A stretch of DNA of 64,000 nucleotides, taken from JAIEPW01 sp964471915. GTDB taxonomy: Bacteria > Acidobacteriota > Terriglobia > Bryobacterales > Bryobacteraceae. The stretch spans positions 73,556 through 137,555 of the forward strand of contig CAYYID010000004.1 of NCBI GenBank assembly GCA_964471915.1. The letters are read 5' to 3'. The notes under the pieces were generated by a model. It was given only the letters and a program-made list of their open reading frames with translations. It did no database searches and was not told the DNA's origin. The translations under genes were made by a program, and so were the position numbers. Of this stretch, positions 50,512 through 59,555 are shown in pieces. Positions within the stretch are counted from its first letter, which is position 1. Every line of letters starts with the position of its first letter.

Positions 50512-51288
50512 ATGACCGAGAACAGCGCGACCGGACCCCGCACCCCCGAGGGCAAGGCCAAGTCCGCGCAGAACGCGACCAAGCACGGCCTCCAGGCCCA
50601 GCAACTGCTCCCCAACGAGAACCCGGAAGCCTTCGCGCAACTTCGCGAGTGCTATTTCTCCCAACATCCGCCCCGCACCATCTGGGAATTCGACATCCTC
50701 GAAGAAATGGTCTGGGATAAGTGGATGAAGTTCCGCCACCGCCACACCGAAAAGGCGGTTCTCACGCTGCTTACCGATCCGAAATCGCTCGACGTGGATC
50801 CGGCCTACGCGCCCCTCGCCCGCGCCTTCATCCAGAACGCCGGACCCGACGGCGTGCTCCAACTGCTCCACCGCTACGGCGTCGCCATCAGCCGGAGCTA
50901 CCTCCGGCACCTGCGCGAACTCCAGCGCCTCCGCCCCGACGCCTTCGGCATGGAGGCGCCCTCCCGGAGCTTGCCGCTCGCTGACGCTCGCGGCCCTGAA
51001 AACCCGGACGCAAGCGGAGCCGCGACCGTCAGGGAGCGGCAAGCCCTCGGAACCCCGAGCGCCAGCGACGGGCAAAGCCCGGCAGAACAAAGCCAGCCGC
51101 GCGAACCTCTTACACCAAAATTTCCAAACGAACTCCCCCCGCTCGCCACCTTCCGCGAGGACCCCCGGGATTCCATCACCAACCACCGCGAATGGCCCAT
51201 CCTCAAGAACTTGCTGTTCACGGCCACTAAACCTTATCCCGAAGCCACGGCTTCCATCCTCTCGAAACTCCGGGAGCTGCCCGCGTAA
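50512..51288 (+). CDS. GPRT-motif protein paired with the terminase
   Basis: A 258-residue protein starting with GPRTPEGKAKSAQNATKHGL (residues about 8-27), a motif seen in proteins beside terminase genes in acidobacteria-like genomes. The remainder (about 40-150) is helical and charged (FRHRHTEKAVLTLL). Residues about 153-178 are encoded by a palindromic repeat. It ends 15 nt before the terminase ATG. It could be a small-terminase or DNA-binding partner; this is inference. AGGAGGA lies 8 nt before the ATG. Confidence 0.6.
   Translation: MTENSATGPRTPEGKAKSAQNATKHGLQAQQLLPNENPEAFAQLRECYFSQHPPRTIWEFDILEEMVWDKWMKFRHRHTEKAVLTLLTDPKSLDVDPAYAPLARAFIQNAGPDGVLQLLHRYGVAISRSYLRHLRELQRLRPDAFGMEAPSRSLPLADARGPENPDASGAATVRERQALGTPSASDGQSPAEQSQPREPLTPKFPNELPPLATFREDPRDSITNHREWPILKNLLFTATKPYPEATASILSKLRELPA
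50969..51044. repeat. Imperfect inverted repeat inside the GPRT gene
   Basis: Arms 50969-50994 and 51019-51044 are each 26 nt and match at 24 positions as inverted repeats (GCTTGCCGCTCGCTGACG against GCTTGCCGCTCCCTGACG). The 24-nt spacer and both arms keep the reading frame open, so the unit is translated. Confidence 0.8.
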
Positions 51289-51303
51289 CTAAGGAGCATC
51301 ATC

Positions 51304-52848
51304 ATGAACTTTCGCAACGAACTCGAATCCATCCTCGGCCCCAGCGACATCCTCGCCTTCGCGCGCGAGACGCTGCGCTTTCAACCCGACGAGCACCAGG
51401 CGCGGCTGCTGACCACCCAAGCCCGGCGGGTGATTCTGAACTGCACGCGGCAGTGGGGGAAGTCCACGGCGGCGGCGGTGAAGGCGGTGCACCACGCGCT
51501 GACGGAGCCGGAGGCGATGGTGGTGATTGCGAGTCCGTCGCAACGGCAGGCGGCGGAGTTCTTCTTAAAGTGCAAGAAGAGTCTCGCGAAAGCCCAAGTG
51601 AATCACAAGAAAGACGGGATCAATCCGCATTCGGCGGTATTGGAGAATGGCTCCCGATTAGTCGCGCTGCCGAATTCGGATAATACGATCCGGGGGATTT
51701 CGGGGGTCACCTTTCTGATCTGCGATGAAGCCGCGCGGATTCCCGACGAACTCTATCAGGCGCTGATGCCGATGCTGGCGACGACGGCCGGGCACGTGTG
51801 GCTGCTCTCGACGCCGGACGGGCCGCGGGGATTCTTCTACCGCGAGTGGATGTCGCCGGAGCCGGCGGAGCGGATCTCCGTCAAAGCCACCGAGTGTCCG
51901 CGGATCAGCCAGACGTTCCTCGACAACGAACGGCTGCACCGCGGCGAGTATCAGTTCCGGCAGGAGTATCTGTGCGAGTTCCAGGCCGGAGCGCAGACGG
52001 TGTTCGCGCGGGAGCGGCTGGAGGCGCTGGTGACGGACACGTTTCCGGCGTTTCCGAAGTACGCGTGGCGCGTGCCGAAGATGCCGGAGTCGGCGAATCC
52101 GTGGGATTCGGGCCGGGATGCGGGTCCGTGGACGCACACGGGGACGTGGTACAACGCGGGGCTGGACTTGGGGCAGTCGCGGGATCCGGCGGCGCTGGTG
52201 CTGCTGGCGGGGCACAGGTACGTGGGCGAGAAGCGGGATCCGTACTCGCTGGAGCGGCCAGAGGTGACGGTGTACACGGTGGCGGACTGCAAGAGGTTTC
52301 CGCTGGGGACGCCGTACACGCGCATCGTGAGCGAGATCGCGATGCTGGCGGACCACGTGGCGTTCGACGGGAACCTGCGGCTGGCGTTCGACGCGACGGG
52401 GCTGGGGCGGCCGGTGCGGGACATGATCCTGGAGGAACGGATCAAGGGCCGGATGATTCCGCTGACGATCGCGGCGGGGAGTGCGAAGTCCAACGCGGAG
52501 ACGGTGGGGAAGGTGGATCTGATCGCGGGGATCGAGACGGCGCTGGAGAGCGGGGTCCTGTTCCTGCCGGCGAGCCTGCCGAACCGCGAGGCGCTGATCA
52601 CGGAGGTGTGCGCGCTGGAGCGGCACTTTACGGAGGCGGGGAACGTAACCATCGCGGCGCCGGGGCATGACGATCTGGCGCTCGCGCTGGCGCTGGCGAT
52701 CTGGGTGGCGCGGCTGCAGCCGCGGCGTCCCGGGAAGCCGGACCGGTTTGTGACGCACGAGGATCTGGACGAGCACCAGCGGGCGATTCTGAAGAAGGGG
52801 CTCGGGGGTCCGGTGGGGGAGCAGGGGTATCCGCTGCCGTGGTTTTGA
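51304..52848 (+). CDS. Phage-type terminase large subunit (orphan)
   Basis: A 514-residue DNA-packaging ATPase/nuclease. The ATPase part has an R-type Walker A CTRQWGKST (47-55), Walker B VTFLICDEA (135-142) and coupling motif WLLSTPDGPRG (near 166-176). The nuclease part has LDLGQSRDP (Asp288 region), FDATGLG and HDDLALALALA, an RNase-H-like metal site. Both activities look intact. No portal, capsid, tail, integrase or lysis gene is nearby, so it does not sit in a normal prophage. It follows the GPRT gene after 15 nt. Confidence 0.85.
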   Translation: MNFRNELESILGPSDILAFARETLRFQPDEHQARLLTTQARRVILNCTRQWGKSTAAAVKAVHHALTEPEAMVVIASPSQRQAAEFFLKCKKSLAKAQVNHKKDGINPHSAVLENGSRLVALPNSDNTIRGISGVTFLICDEAARIPDELYQALMPMLATTAGHVWLLSTPDGPRGFFYREWMSPEPAERISVKATECPRISQTFLDNERLHRGEYQFRQEYLCEFQAGAQTVFARERLEALVTDTFPAFPKYAWRVPKMPESANPWDSGRDAGPWTHTGTWYNAGLDLGQSRDPAALVLLAGHRYVGEKRDPYSLERPEVTVYTVADCKRFPLGTPYTRIVSEIAMLADHVAFDGNLRLAFDATGLGRPVRDMILEERIKGRMIPLTIAAGSAKSNAETVGKVDLIAGIETALESGVLFLPASLPNREALITEVCALERHFTEAGNVTIAAPGHDDLALALALAIWVARLQPRRPGKPDRFVTHEDLDEHQRAILKKGLGGPVGEQGYPLPWF

Positions 52849-52908
52849 GCTGCTCGCGCGGACTTGGGATCGACACGGGCGATGCTGGGGTCCGGCGGGG
52901 CGAGCAGC
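52849..52908 (+). terminator. Inverted repeat after the terminase gene
   Basis: GCTGCTCGC (52849-52857, over the stop codon context) and GCGAGCAGC (52900-52908) are perfect 9-nt arms with a 42-nt loop. No T-run. Could be a terminator or an element end. Confidence 0.35.
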
Positions 52909-52918
52909 CGTAGGATCG

Positions 52919-53113
52919 TCAGTCGGCGGCGCTGCTGCCGGTGAGCACCACCATGTACAGCAGCCGCTCCACCAGCCCAGCGTCCGTCTGGGACGCCTGC
53001 TGATAGAGGTCGATGAACCGGCAGACGGGGCGCGGGATCCAGGAGCCCGCGCTCGCCGCCCGCGCTCCCAGCAGCACGGTCAGCAGCCCGAGCGCCAGAA
53101 CCAGTTTGCGCAT
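52919..53113 (-). CDS. Small secreted protein, 64 aa
   Basis: Starts MRKLVLALGLLTVLLGARAASA, a clear signal peptide, leaving about 42 mature residues (GSWIPRPVCRFIDLYQQASQ...). One Cys. The ATG at 53113 has GAGG 6 nt upstream; the alternative ATG at 53125 adds four residues. TATATA on the minus strand just upstream may be the -10. No function recognised. Confidence 0.55.
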   Translation of the reverse strand: MRKLVLALGLLTVLLGARAASAGSWIPRPVCRFIDLYQQASQTDAGLVERLLYMVVLTGSSAAD

Positions 53114-53176
53114 CGTCGCCCTCATGCCTATATATACGCCGCAAGGGGGCCAAAGTTTGTTAAGGGCGGGAAAAAT

Positions 53177-53365
53177 CTAGCTCTCCCCGCCCGGTTCCGG
53201 TTCCTCGGCGGCCGGCGCGGCGCTGACCCCGCGCCCGGCCTTCCGCAAAGCCTCACGGAGCAGATACTCGATTTGCCCGTTCAGGCTGCGCAGATCATCG
53301 TCTGCCCAGCGCCGCACGGCGTCGAGTACTGCTCCGTCGATGCGCAACGGGTAATTCTTGCGCAT
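53177..53365 (-). CDS. Ribbon-helix-helix (Arc-type) DNA-binding protein
   Basis: A 62-residue protein. MRKNYPLRIDGAVLDAVRRW supplies the ribbon strand and first helix and LRSLNGQIEYLLREALRKAG the second helix, which is the Arc/CopG layout in which NGQIE is conserved. An acidic/proline tail (EEPEPGGES) follows. It lies 21 nt downstream of the SPFH gene in the same direction and may regulate the palindrome upstream of that gene. Confidence 0.8.
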   Translation of the reverse strand: MRKNYPLRIDGAVLDAVRRWADDDLRSLNGQIEYLLREALRKAGRGVSAAPAAEEPEPGGES

Positions 53366-53386
53366 GGGCTTCAGTCCCTTTCCACT

Positions 53387-54262
53387 TTAGTGATAGATCG
53401 AACCGGTGTTGACGACCGGCTGGGTGGCGCGTTCGCCGCAGAGGACCACCAGGAGGTTCGAGACCATGGCGGCCTTGCGCTCGTCGTCGAAGGTGATCAC
53501 CTTCTTGGCGGAGAGCATCTCGAGCGCCATCTCGACCATGCCGACCGCGCCCTCGACGATCTTCTGCCGCGCGGCGATGATCGCCGAAGCCTGCTGCCGC
53601 TGTAGCATCGACGCCGCGATCTCCGGCGCGTACGCCAGGTGGCTCATGCGCGCTTCCACCACTTCGACGCCGGCGACTTGCAGCCGCTCCTGGATCTCTT
53701 CGCGCAGGTGCGCGGCGATCTCGCCGGTGTTCGCGCGCAGGGACTTCTGTCCCGCTTCGTGCGCGTCGTACGGGTAGGCCGTCGCCAGGTTCCGCAGCGC
53801 GGCTTCGCTTTGCACGTGGACGTACTCCTCGTAGTTGTCCACCTGGAAGGCGGCCTCGGCGGTGTCGATTACCTTCCACACCACCACGGCGCCGATTTCG
53901 ATCGGGTTGCCGTCGTGGTCGTTCACCTTCAGCTTCGCGGTTTCGAAGTTGCGCACCCGGAGGGATACCCGCTTCTTCGAATAGAACGGGTTGGCCCAGT
54001 GCAGCCCGGGCTTGATGACGGTGCCGACGTAGTTGCCGAACAACTGCAGCACCGCGCCCTGGTTCGGCTGCACGCCGAAAAGGCCGGTTAGGCAGATGAC
54101 GTCCACGAGCAGGACGACGGCCCACGCCAGGGCGGGTCCCCCGCGTTCGGAGCGCGCCAGTTCCTTTAGGTTCACGAATCCCCAGACGCAGACGCCGAGA
54201 ATGATCAGCATCGCGAATAGGGCGAAAACACCGGATACGGTTCCTACGACTTTCTCTTTCAT
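53387..54262 (-). CDS. SPFH-domain protein (stomatin/prohibitin-like)
   Basis: A 291-residue membrane protein with two N-terminal hydrophobic segments (about 8-30 and 45-65) followed by an SPFH domain (PGLHWANPFYSKKRVSLRVR, VSDHDGNPIEIGAVVVWKV-like region) and a helical coiled coil (LREEIQERLQVAGVEVVEAR). SPFH proteins form oligomeric rings in membrane microdomains. The ATG at 54262 is preceded by GGAGA. First gene of an operon with the ribbon-helix-helix gene. Confidence 0.88.
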   Translation of the reverse strand: MKEKVVGTVSGVFALFAMLIILGVCVWGFVNLKELARSERGGPALAWAVVLLVDVICLTGLFGVQPNQGAVLQLFGNYVGTVIKPGLHWANPFYSKKRVSLRVRNFETAKLKVNDHDGNPIEIGAVVVWKVIDTAEAAFQVDNYEEYVHVQSEAALRNLATAYPYDAHEAGQKSLRANTGEIAAHLREEIQERLQVAGVEVVEARMSHLAYAPEIAASMLQRQQASAIIAARQKIVEGAVGMVEMALEMLSAKKVITFDDERKAAMVSNLLVVLCGERATQPVVNTGSIYH

Positions 54263-54280
54263 GTGATCTCCTGTTGCTAT

Positions 54281-54312
54281 CGAAATGATATCACTTCGGT
54301 ATCGGAGCGCAA
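54281..54312 (-). promoter_or_regulatory. SPFH operon promoter covered by an 18-nt palindrome
   Basis: On the minus strand TTGCGC (54307-54312) and TATCAT (54285-54290) are 16 nt apart. CGAAATGATATCACTTCG (54281-54298) is a palindrome with 16 of 18 matching positions and overlaps the -10. This is classical repressor geometry. Confidence 0.65.
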
Positions 54313-54420
54313 GGAAAATCGTAAGTGATTGATTTCAGGCAGAATCGACTTCGCCCCAAGACTCTTTCGCCCGTGCATCCGGCGGGCTATGATCCTTCTA
54401 AGCGAAAGGAGAATCAGGAG

Positions 54421-54825
54421 ATGGGCGTAACCAGGCGGAGTTTGCCGCTGGCGGCCGCGGCGGCGGCGGTGCGGGTGGGCAAGGCGCAGGAGGGGAAGGG
54501 CCGATCGTTCGCGGCGTGGCCCGCGAGGGACCTGCTGGATCAGCGCAAGGCCGCGAAGCGTCCGTGGCTGCAGTTCTTCGACAACGCGACCATGTACCTC
54601 GGGATGTACTCGCTGGAGGCGGGCGCGGAGGACCGGCAGCGTCCCCACAAGGAAGACGAGATCTACTATGTCCTCTCGGGCCGCGCGCGGTTCCGGGCCG
54701 GGGGGGAGGAGGTCGCGGTGGAGCCGGGCTCGGTGCTGTTCGTGAAGGCGCAAGTCGAGCACCGGTTCCACAGCATTACCGAGCCGTTGGACATTCTGGT
54801 GTTCTTCTCGAAGATGACGTCGTAA
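54421..54825 (+). CDS. Cupin-domain protein with Tat-like signal
   Basis: A 134-residue protein. TRRSLPLAAAAAA is a Tat-type signal; the cupin barrel has the two motifs HKEDEIYYVLSGRARFRAG (with His and Glu ligands) and PGSVLFVKAQVEHRFHSI. AAAGGAG and AGGAG precede the ATG, and TATGAT (54388-54393) is a likely -10. Metal-binding small molecule enzyme or isomerase is possible; no substrate can be assigned. Confidence 0.75.
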   Translation: MGVTRRSLPLAAAAAAVRVGKAQEGKGRSFAAWPARDLLDQRKAAKRPWLQFFDNATMYLGMYSLEAGAEDRQRPHKEDEIYYVLSGRARFRAGGEEVAVEPGSVLFVKAQVEHRFHSITEPLDILVFFSKMTS

Positions 54826-54898
54826 GGAAAGCCGCACTTGCAAGGACGGGCAGCGGAGCGGTAGCCTTCGGCTAGATTTTCGAAGAGGAGATCATCCA

Positions 54899-55702
54899 TT
54901 GACCAGAAGAGAACTCGGAGCCGGCATGCTGGCCGCCGCGGCAGGAGCGGCGCAGGACCGTCCCGCGCCGGCGAAGCCACGGGGGATGAACATGGGCGGG
55001 CTGGCGCACACCATGCCCGAGAGGCCGGAGCGGATCGCGATGCTCGCCTATCCCGGCATGACGGCGCTGGATCTGGTGGGCCCGCAACAGGTGTTCGGGA
55101 TGATGGGCGCGCAGGCGGTGCTCACGTGGAAGACCAAGGATCCCATCGTGACCGACTCGGGTCTGAACCTCGTGCCCGGGTGGACCTTTGACGACTGCCC
55201 GGAGCCTCTCGACATCCTGTTCGTGCCCGGGGGCGGCGGACCCACCGTCCGCCTGATGACCGACCCGGCGGTGCTCGAGTTTCTGGCGAAGAAGGGCAAG
55301 AGCGCGCAATGGGTGACCAGCGTGTGCTCGGGCTCGCTGATCCTGGGCGCGGCGGGTCTGCTGAAGGGCTACCGCGCCACCAGCCACTGGTCGGTGCGCG
55401 AAGTGCTGGCCGACCTCGGCGCGACGCCGGTGGAGGCGCGCGTGGTGGAGGACCGCAACCGCATCACGGCGGGCGGGGTGACGTCGGGGATCGACTTCGG
55501 CCTGAAGATCGCCGCGAAGCTGCGCGGCGAGGATTTTGCGCGGGCGCTTGAGCTGAACCTCGAATACGACCCGCAGCCGCCGTTTGCGAGCGGCACGCCC
55601 GCCAAGGCCGGCGAGCGGATCGCCGGCGCGGTGACCAGGATGTACGCGCCGCTGCTCGCTTCGGCCAAGGCGGCCGCGTTGAAGCGCAAGGAAGCTCTCT
55701 GA
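54899..55702 (+). CDS. DJ-1/PfpI family protein, isonitrile-hydratase-like, exported
   Basis: A 267-residue protein starting at TTG 54899 with AGAGGAG upstream. The N-terminus TRRELGAGMLAAAAG is Tat-like. The DJ-1/PfpI core has VPGGGGPTVRL, the nucleophile elbow VTSVCSGSLILGAAGLL with the Cys, and TAGGVTSGIDFGL, as in cyclohexyl-isocyanide hydratase. Chemistry is inferred from this similarity. It is 73 nt downstream of the cupin gene on the same strand. Confidence 0.75.
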   Translation: MTRRELGAGMLAAAAGAAQDRPAPAKPRGMNMGGLAHTMPERPERIAMLAYPGMTALDLVGPQQVFGMMGAQAVLTWKTKDPIVTDSGLNLVPGWTFDDCPEPLDILFVPGGGGPTVRLMTDPAVLEFLAKKGKSAQWVTSVCSGSLILGAAGLLKGYRATSHWSVREVLADLGATPVEARVVEDRNRITAGGVTSGIDFGLKIAAKLRGEDFARALELNLEYDPQPPFASGTPAKAGERIAGAVTRMYAPLLASAKAAALKRKEAL

Positions 55703-55764
55703 GAATACGGGCCCGGTGAATGCCGGCGCCCGCGCCCTCGCGGTGAGCGCCCGGCTGCCGGAGC

Positions 55765-55770
55765 TATAAT
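55765..55770 (+). promoter_or_regulatory. -10 TATAAT for the TPR-like exported protein gene
   Basis: Perfect TATAAT 20 nt before the ATG at 55791, with GGGAGGA as ribosome binding site between. A leadered promoter, in contrast to many in the window. Confidence 0.55.
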
Positions 55771-55790
55771 CAGGGGCTCGGGAGGATTCG

Positions 55791-56717
55791 ATGCGTTCGC
55801 TCTTGCTCTGCATTACGTTGCTGTTCGCGCCCGTGCTCGCCTGGGCGCAGCAGGCCGACGAGTTGCAGAAAGCCTACGACCAGTTGAAGGCGGCCGAAGC
55901 CAAGAAGGATCCGGACGAGTTAAAGAAGTGGGCGCTAGCCACGTCGGAGGCTGCGCGCAAGCTGGCGGCGTCGCCGGCTCCCGCTTCCGAGGCCGAAAAG
56001 CAGAGCTGGCAACAGCGCGTCGACTGGGCGAAACAGGTGGACACGTACACCGAGTACGCGATGTACGCGCTGGCCCTGCAGCCCGGCAATCCCGCGAAGA
56101 CGGTCGAACTGGTGGAGGCGGTCGAGGGCTTGAATCCGAAGAGCCAGTATCTCGGCCAGCTCTTCGGTCCGTACGTGTACGCGCTCAGCCAGATAGGACA
56201 GGCACCGAAGATCCTGGCGGCCGCGGAGCGGCGCGTGGCGCACGATCCCGCCAACGAGGACATCCTCCTGATCCTCGCCGACGGCTCCATGAGCGCCAAG
56301 CAGCCAGAGAAGGCGCTCGAGTATGCGCGCAAGCTGACCGAGGTGATGCAGGCCAAAGCCAAGCCCGAAGGCATGGCCGATGCGGATTGGGAGAAGAAGA
56401 AGAAATCGGCGCTCGGCCGCGGGTACTGGATCGCCGGCGTGGTGCAGGCTGACCAGAAGGCTTACGCGGACGCCGATAAGAGCCTGCGGGCGGCGCTCGA
56501 ACACATCGGCACGGACGCCGCGATGCTGGGTCCCGCGGCGTTCTATCTCGGGGTGGCGAACTACAACCTGGGAAAAACCGCCAAGAACAAGGCGCTGATG
56601 CAGGAAGGGATCAAGTTCTCGGACCAGTCGGCCGGGATCGCGGGGCCGTATCAGGCGCTGGCGAAGAAGAACGCGGCGTCGATGCGGACCGAGGTGCTCG
56701 CGATGCCCAAGAAGTAG
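55791..56717 (+). CDS. Exported TPR-like helical protein
   Basis: A 308-residue protein with signal peptide (MRSLLLCITLLFAPVLAWAQ) and repeated amphipathic helices with TPR-like spacing (LILADGSMSAKQPEKALEYARKL, ADADKSLRAALEHIG, AAFYLGVANYNLGKT). Probably a periplasmic scaffold. No catalytic residues are visible. Confidence 0.7.
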   Translation: MRSLLLCITLLFAPVLAWAQQADELQKAYDQLKAAEAKKDPDELKKWALATSEAARKLAASPAPASEAEKQSWQQRVDWAKQVDTYTEYAMYALALQPGNPAKTVELVEAVEGLNPKSQYLGQLFGPYVYALSQIGQAPKILAAAERRVAHDPANEDILLILADGSMSAKQPEKALEYARKLTEVMQAKAKPEGMADADWEKKKKSALGRGYWIAGVVQADQKAYADADKSLRAALEHIGTDAAMLGPAAFYLGVANYNLGKTAKNKALMQEGIKFSDQSAGIAGPYQALAKKNAASMRTEVLAMPKK

Positions 56718-56727
56718 CGGCGCCGGG

Positions 56728-57294
56728 CTAGAACTTCACCTTCGGCGTTTCCCGCGACCCCGCCTCGGCCTTGAAGTAGGCGTCGTTGCGCGAGAAGCCG
56801 AACAGCGACGCCGCGATGTTGGCGGGGAACAGGTCGATGTGCGTGTTGTACTTCTGCACCGCTTCGTTGTACTTCCGCCGCTCCTGGGCAATGCGATTCT
56901 CGGTGCCGGCGAGTTCGTCCTGCAGGCGCAGGAAGTTCTCGTTGGACTTCAACTGCGGGTAGTTCTCGACCACCACCAGCAGGCGGCCGATGGCCGAATC
57001 GAGCGCGTTATTCGCGGCGATCTTTTCCTGTGGGTTCTTCGCGCCCACCAGCGCCGCGCGCGCGTCGGCCACCGACTGGATCACCGACTTTTCCTGGGCG
57101 GCGAAGCCCTTCACGGTTTCCACCAGGTTCGGGATGAGGTCCGCGCGGCGCTGCAGGGCCACGTCCACCTGCGCCCACGCGCCGTTAATCCCTTCGCGTT
57201 CCGTTACCAGTTCGTTGCGGGCGCCGATGAGGGGCATCCCGAGCAACAGCCCGAGCACCACCAGCGCGCCGACGACGATTAACAGGGTTTTCAT
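56728..57294 (-). CDS. LemA family protein
   Basis: A 188-residue protein: one N-terminal membrane segment (about 3-20), then the LemA helical bundle (LVTEREGINGAWAQVDVALQ, RADLIPNLVETVKGFA, NIAASLFGFSRNDAYFKAE). Outer orientation is N-out by family knowledge. Function is unclear. Its gene ends 11 nt after the convergent exported protein gene. Confidence 0.9.
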   Translation of the reverse strand: MKTLLIVVGALVVLGLLLGMPLIGARNELVTEREGINGAWAQVDVALQRRADLIPNLVETVKGFAAQEKSVIQSVADARAALVGAKNPQEKIAANNALDSAIGRLLVVVENYPQLKSNENFLRLQDELAGTENRIAQERRKYNEAVQKYNTHIDLFPANIAASLFGFSRNDAYFKAEAGSRETPKVKF

Positions 57295-57310
57295 AGGAGG
57301 TCTCCGGGGC

Positions 57311-58009
57311 TTATGCCAGCTTGTCTACGAACTCTACCATGCTGCGGACCTCGCGCAGGTACGCTTCGAACAGCGGGACCACGCGGGCGTCCGCCGTACG
57401 CCCCTCGCGGAAGTCCAGCAGCTTCGCGAACGGCTCCGCCCGGATGATGCGCGCCTGCTCCAGCGCCCGCACCACGTCCCGCTTCCGCCAGTGTCCCGGC
57501 TCGCCCGTCAGCATCAGCACGTGCCGCCCCAGCACGCAGAACGTGGCCACCGAATCGCAGCACAAGGCGAGCAGCTTCGGGGGATCCGACAGCACCGCCG
57601 CCGCCTGCTGCCGCAGCCGCAGCAGCTTGGAGCGCAATTCGTGCTCGATCTCCGCGCGGTAGTAATGCAAGTCGATCTGCAGGTCCGCGATCAGATCCGG
57701 CCCGTGCAGGATCTTGCGCCGCTCCTGCATGTCGCGGAACTCCATGGCGAAGGCGTCCGCGCTCGCCGCGAGTTCGGACTCCGTGAACAGCAGCGGCCAA
57801 GGATTGCCCTGCTCGCGCCACCACCGGAACACCACCTCGGATTCGGTGAGCTCCCGGGTCTCGATCTCCTTGAGCACGCAGAGCACGTTCAGGTCCGAGA
57901 ACGGCCCGTCGTAATCACCCGCCGCCGCCGACCCGTACAGCACCACCGAGACGAGGCTCGCCGGGTAGTGATCGCGCAGCTTCGCCGTCAGTTGCTCCAG
58001 GATCTCCAT
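57311..58009 (-). CDS. Nucleotidyltransferase-domain protein
   Basis: A 232-residue protein. LYGSAAAGDYDGPFSDLNVLCVL is a pol-beta-type nucleotidyltransferase motif (GSxxxGxxxxxSDxN) near residues 25-45. The C-terminal half (about 110-232) is helical and might be a HEPN-like partner domain. It could modify a small molecule or tRNA; no partner gene is adjacent other than lemA (16 nt downstream). Confidence 0.65.
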   Translation of the reverse strand: MEILEQLTAKLRDHYPASLVSVVLYGSAAAGDYDGPFSDLNVLCVLKEIETRELTESEVVFRWWREQGNPWPLLFTESELAASADAFAMEFRDMQERRKILHGPDLIADLQIDLHYYRAEIEHELRSKLLRLRQQAAAVLSDPPKLLALCCDSVATFCVLGRHVLMLTGEPGHWRKRDVVRALEQARIIRAEPFAKLLDFREGRTADARVVPLFEAYLREVRSMVEFVDKLA

Positions 58010-58021
58010 ATCCGCATTGTC

Positions 58022-58436
58022 TCAACTCGTGTGATCGAGCATCACCTTCCAGCCGTCCGCCGTCCTGCGCAGCAACAGCGTGAACCGCCCGCCCGTGTTG
58101 CCGCCGCCGCCGGCGGAGCGCGCCAGCGCCCAACGCCCGATGACGCTGGCATGCTCCGCGCCCAGCATCCGGATTTCGATCTCGGAGAAGGTCAGGGTCC
58201 CCATCGCCTCGCGATTCGGGTATTTCTTCAAATACCGCTCCAATACCGGACCCGCGCCGCGCGCGACTTCGGTGCTGACGAAGATCGTGTCGGGCGCGTA
58301 GCCCTGCATATAGGCGCGCACGTCGCCGCGGTTCCAATCGTCTTTCTGTTTTTCGAGCACCGCGCGCACTTCCTGTTCGGGCGTCGCGGCCAGCAGGCAG
58401 CTCGCCAAAAACGCGTAGAGAAGGGATTTCGTTATC

Positions 58437-58438
<2 letters not shown>
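58022..58438 (-). CDS. Exported DUF4440/SnoaL-like protein
   Basis: A 138-residue NTF2-fold protein with a signal peptide (MITKSLLYAFLASCLLAA). VRAVLEKQKDDWNRGDVRAY and RFTLLLRRTADGWKVMLDHTS are typical SnoaL/DUF4440 segments. ATG 58438 is on the opposite strand to moxR with starts only 8 nt or less apart. No catalytic residues can be assigned. Confidence 0.75.
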
Positions 58439-59414
<976 letters not shown>

Positions 59415-59455
59415 AATGATCGCGAAGCTGACAGGCGCCTGCCACCGGTGTTTGA

Positions 59456-59529
59456 CCCCCGCCTACCGGCGGGGGCTCAAGATCCCCGCGAACTGGCGGC
59501 GCCTCCGCGCCCCCGGCGGTAGCCGGGGG
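59456..59529. repeat. Inverted pair of GC palindromes (REP-like)
   Basis: Hairpin 1 is CCCCCGCCTACCGGCGGGGG (59456-59475) and hairpin 2 is CCCCCGGCGGTAGCCGGGGG (59510-59529). Each folds on itself, and the second loop (GGTA) is the reverse complement of the first (TACC), so the two are in inverted orientation. They fill most of the gap between moxR and the YchF-like gene. Confidence 0.65.
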
Positions 59530-59555
59530 CCAAAGTCCGCGACTCACCGAACCTC

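Noticed and set aside
50512..53125. Prophage
   Set aside because: Only a terminase and its partner are phage-like; no portal, capsid, tail, integrase or lysis genes are in the neighbourhood.
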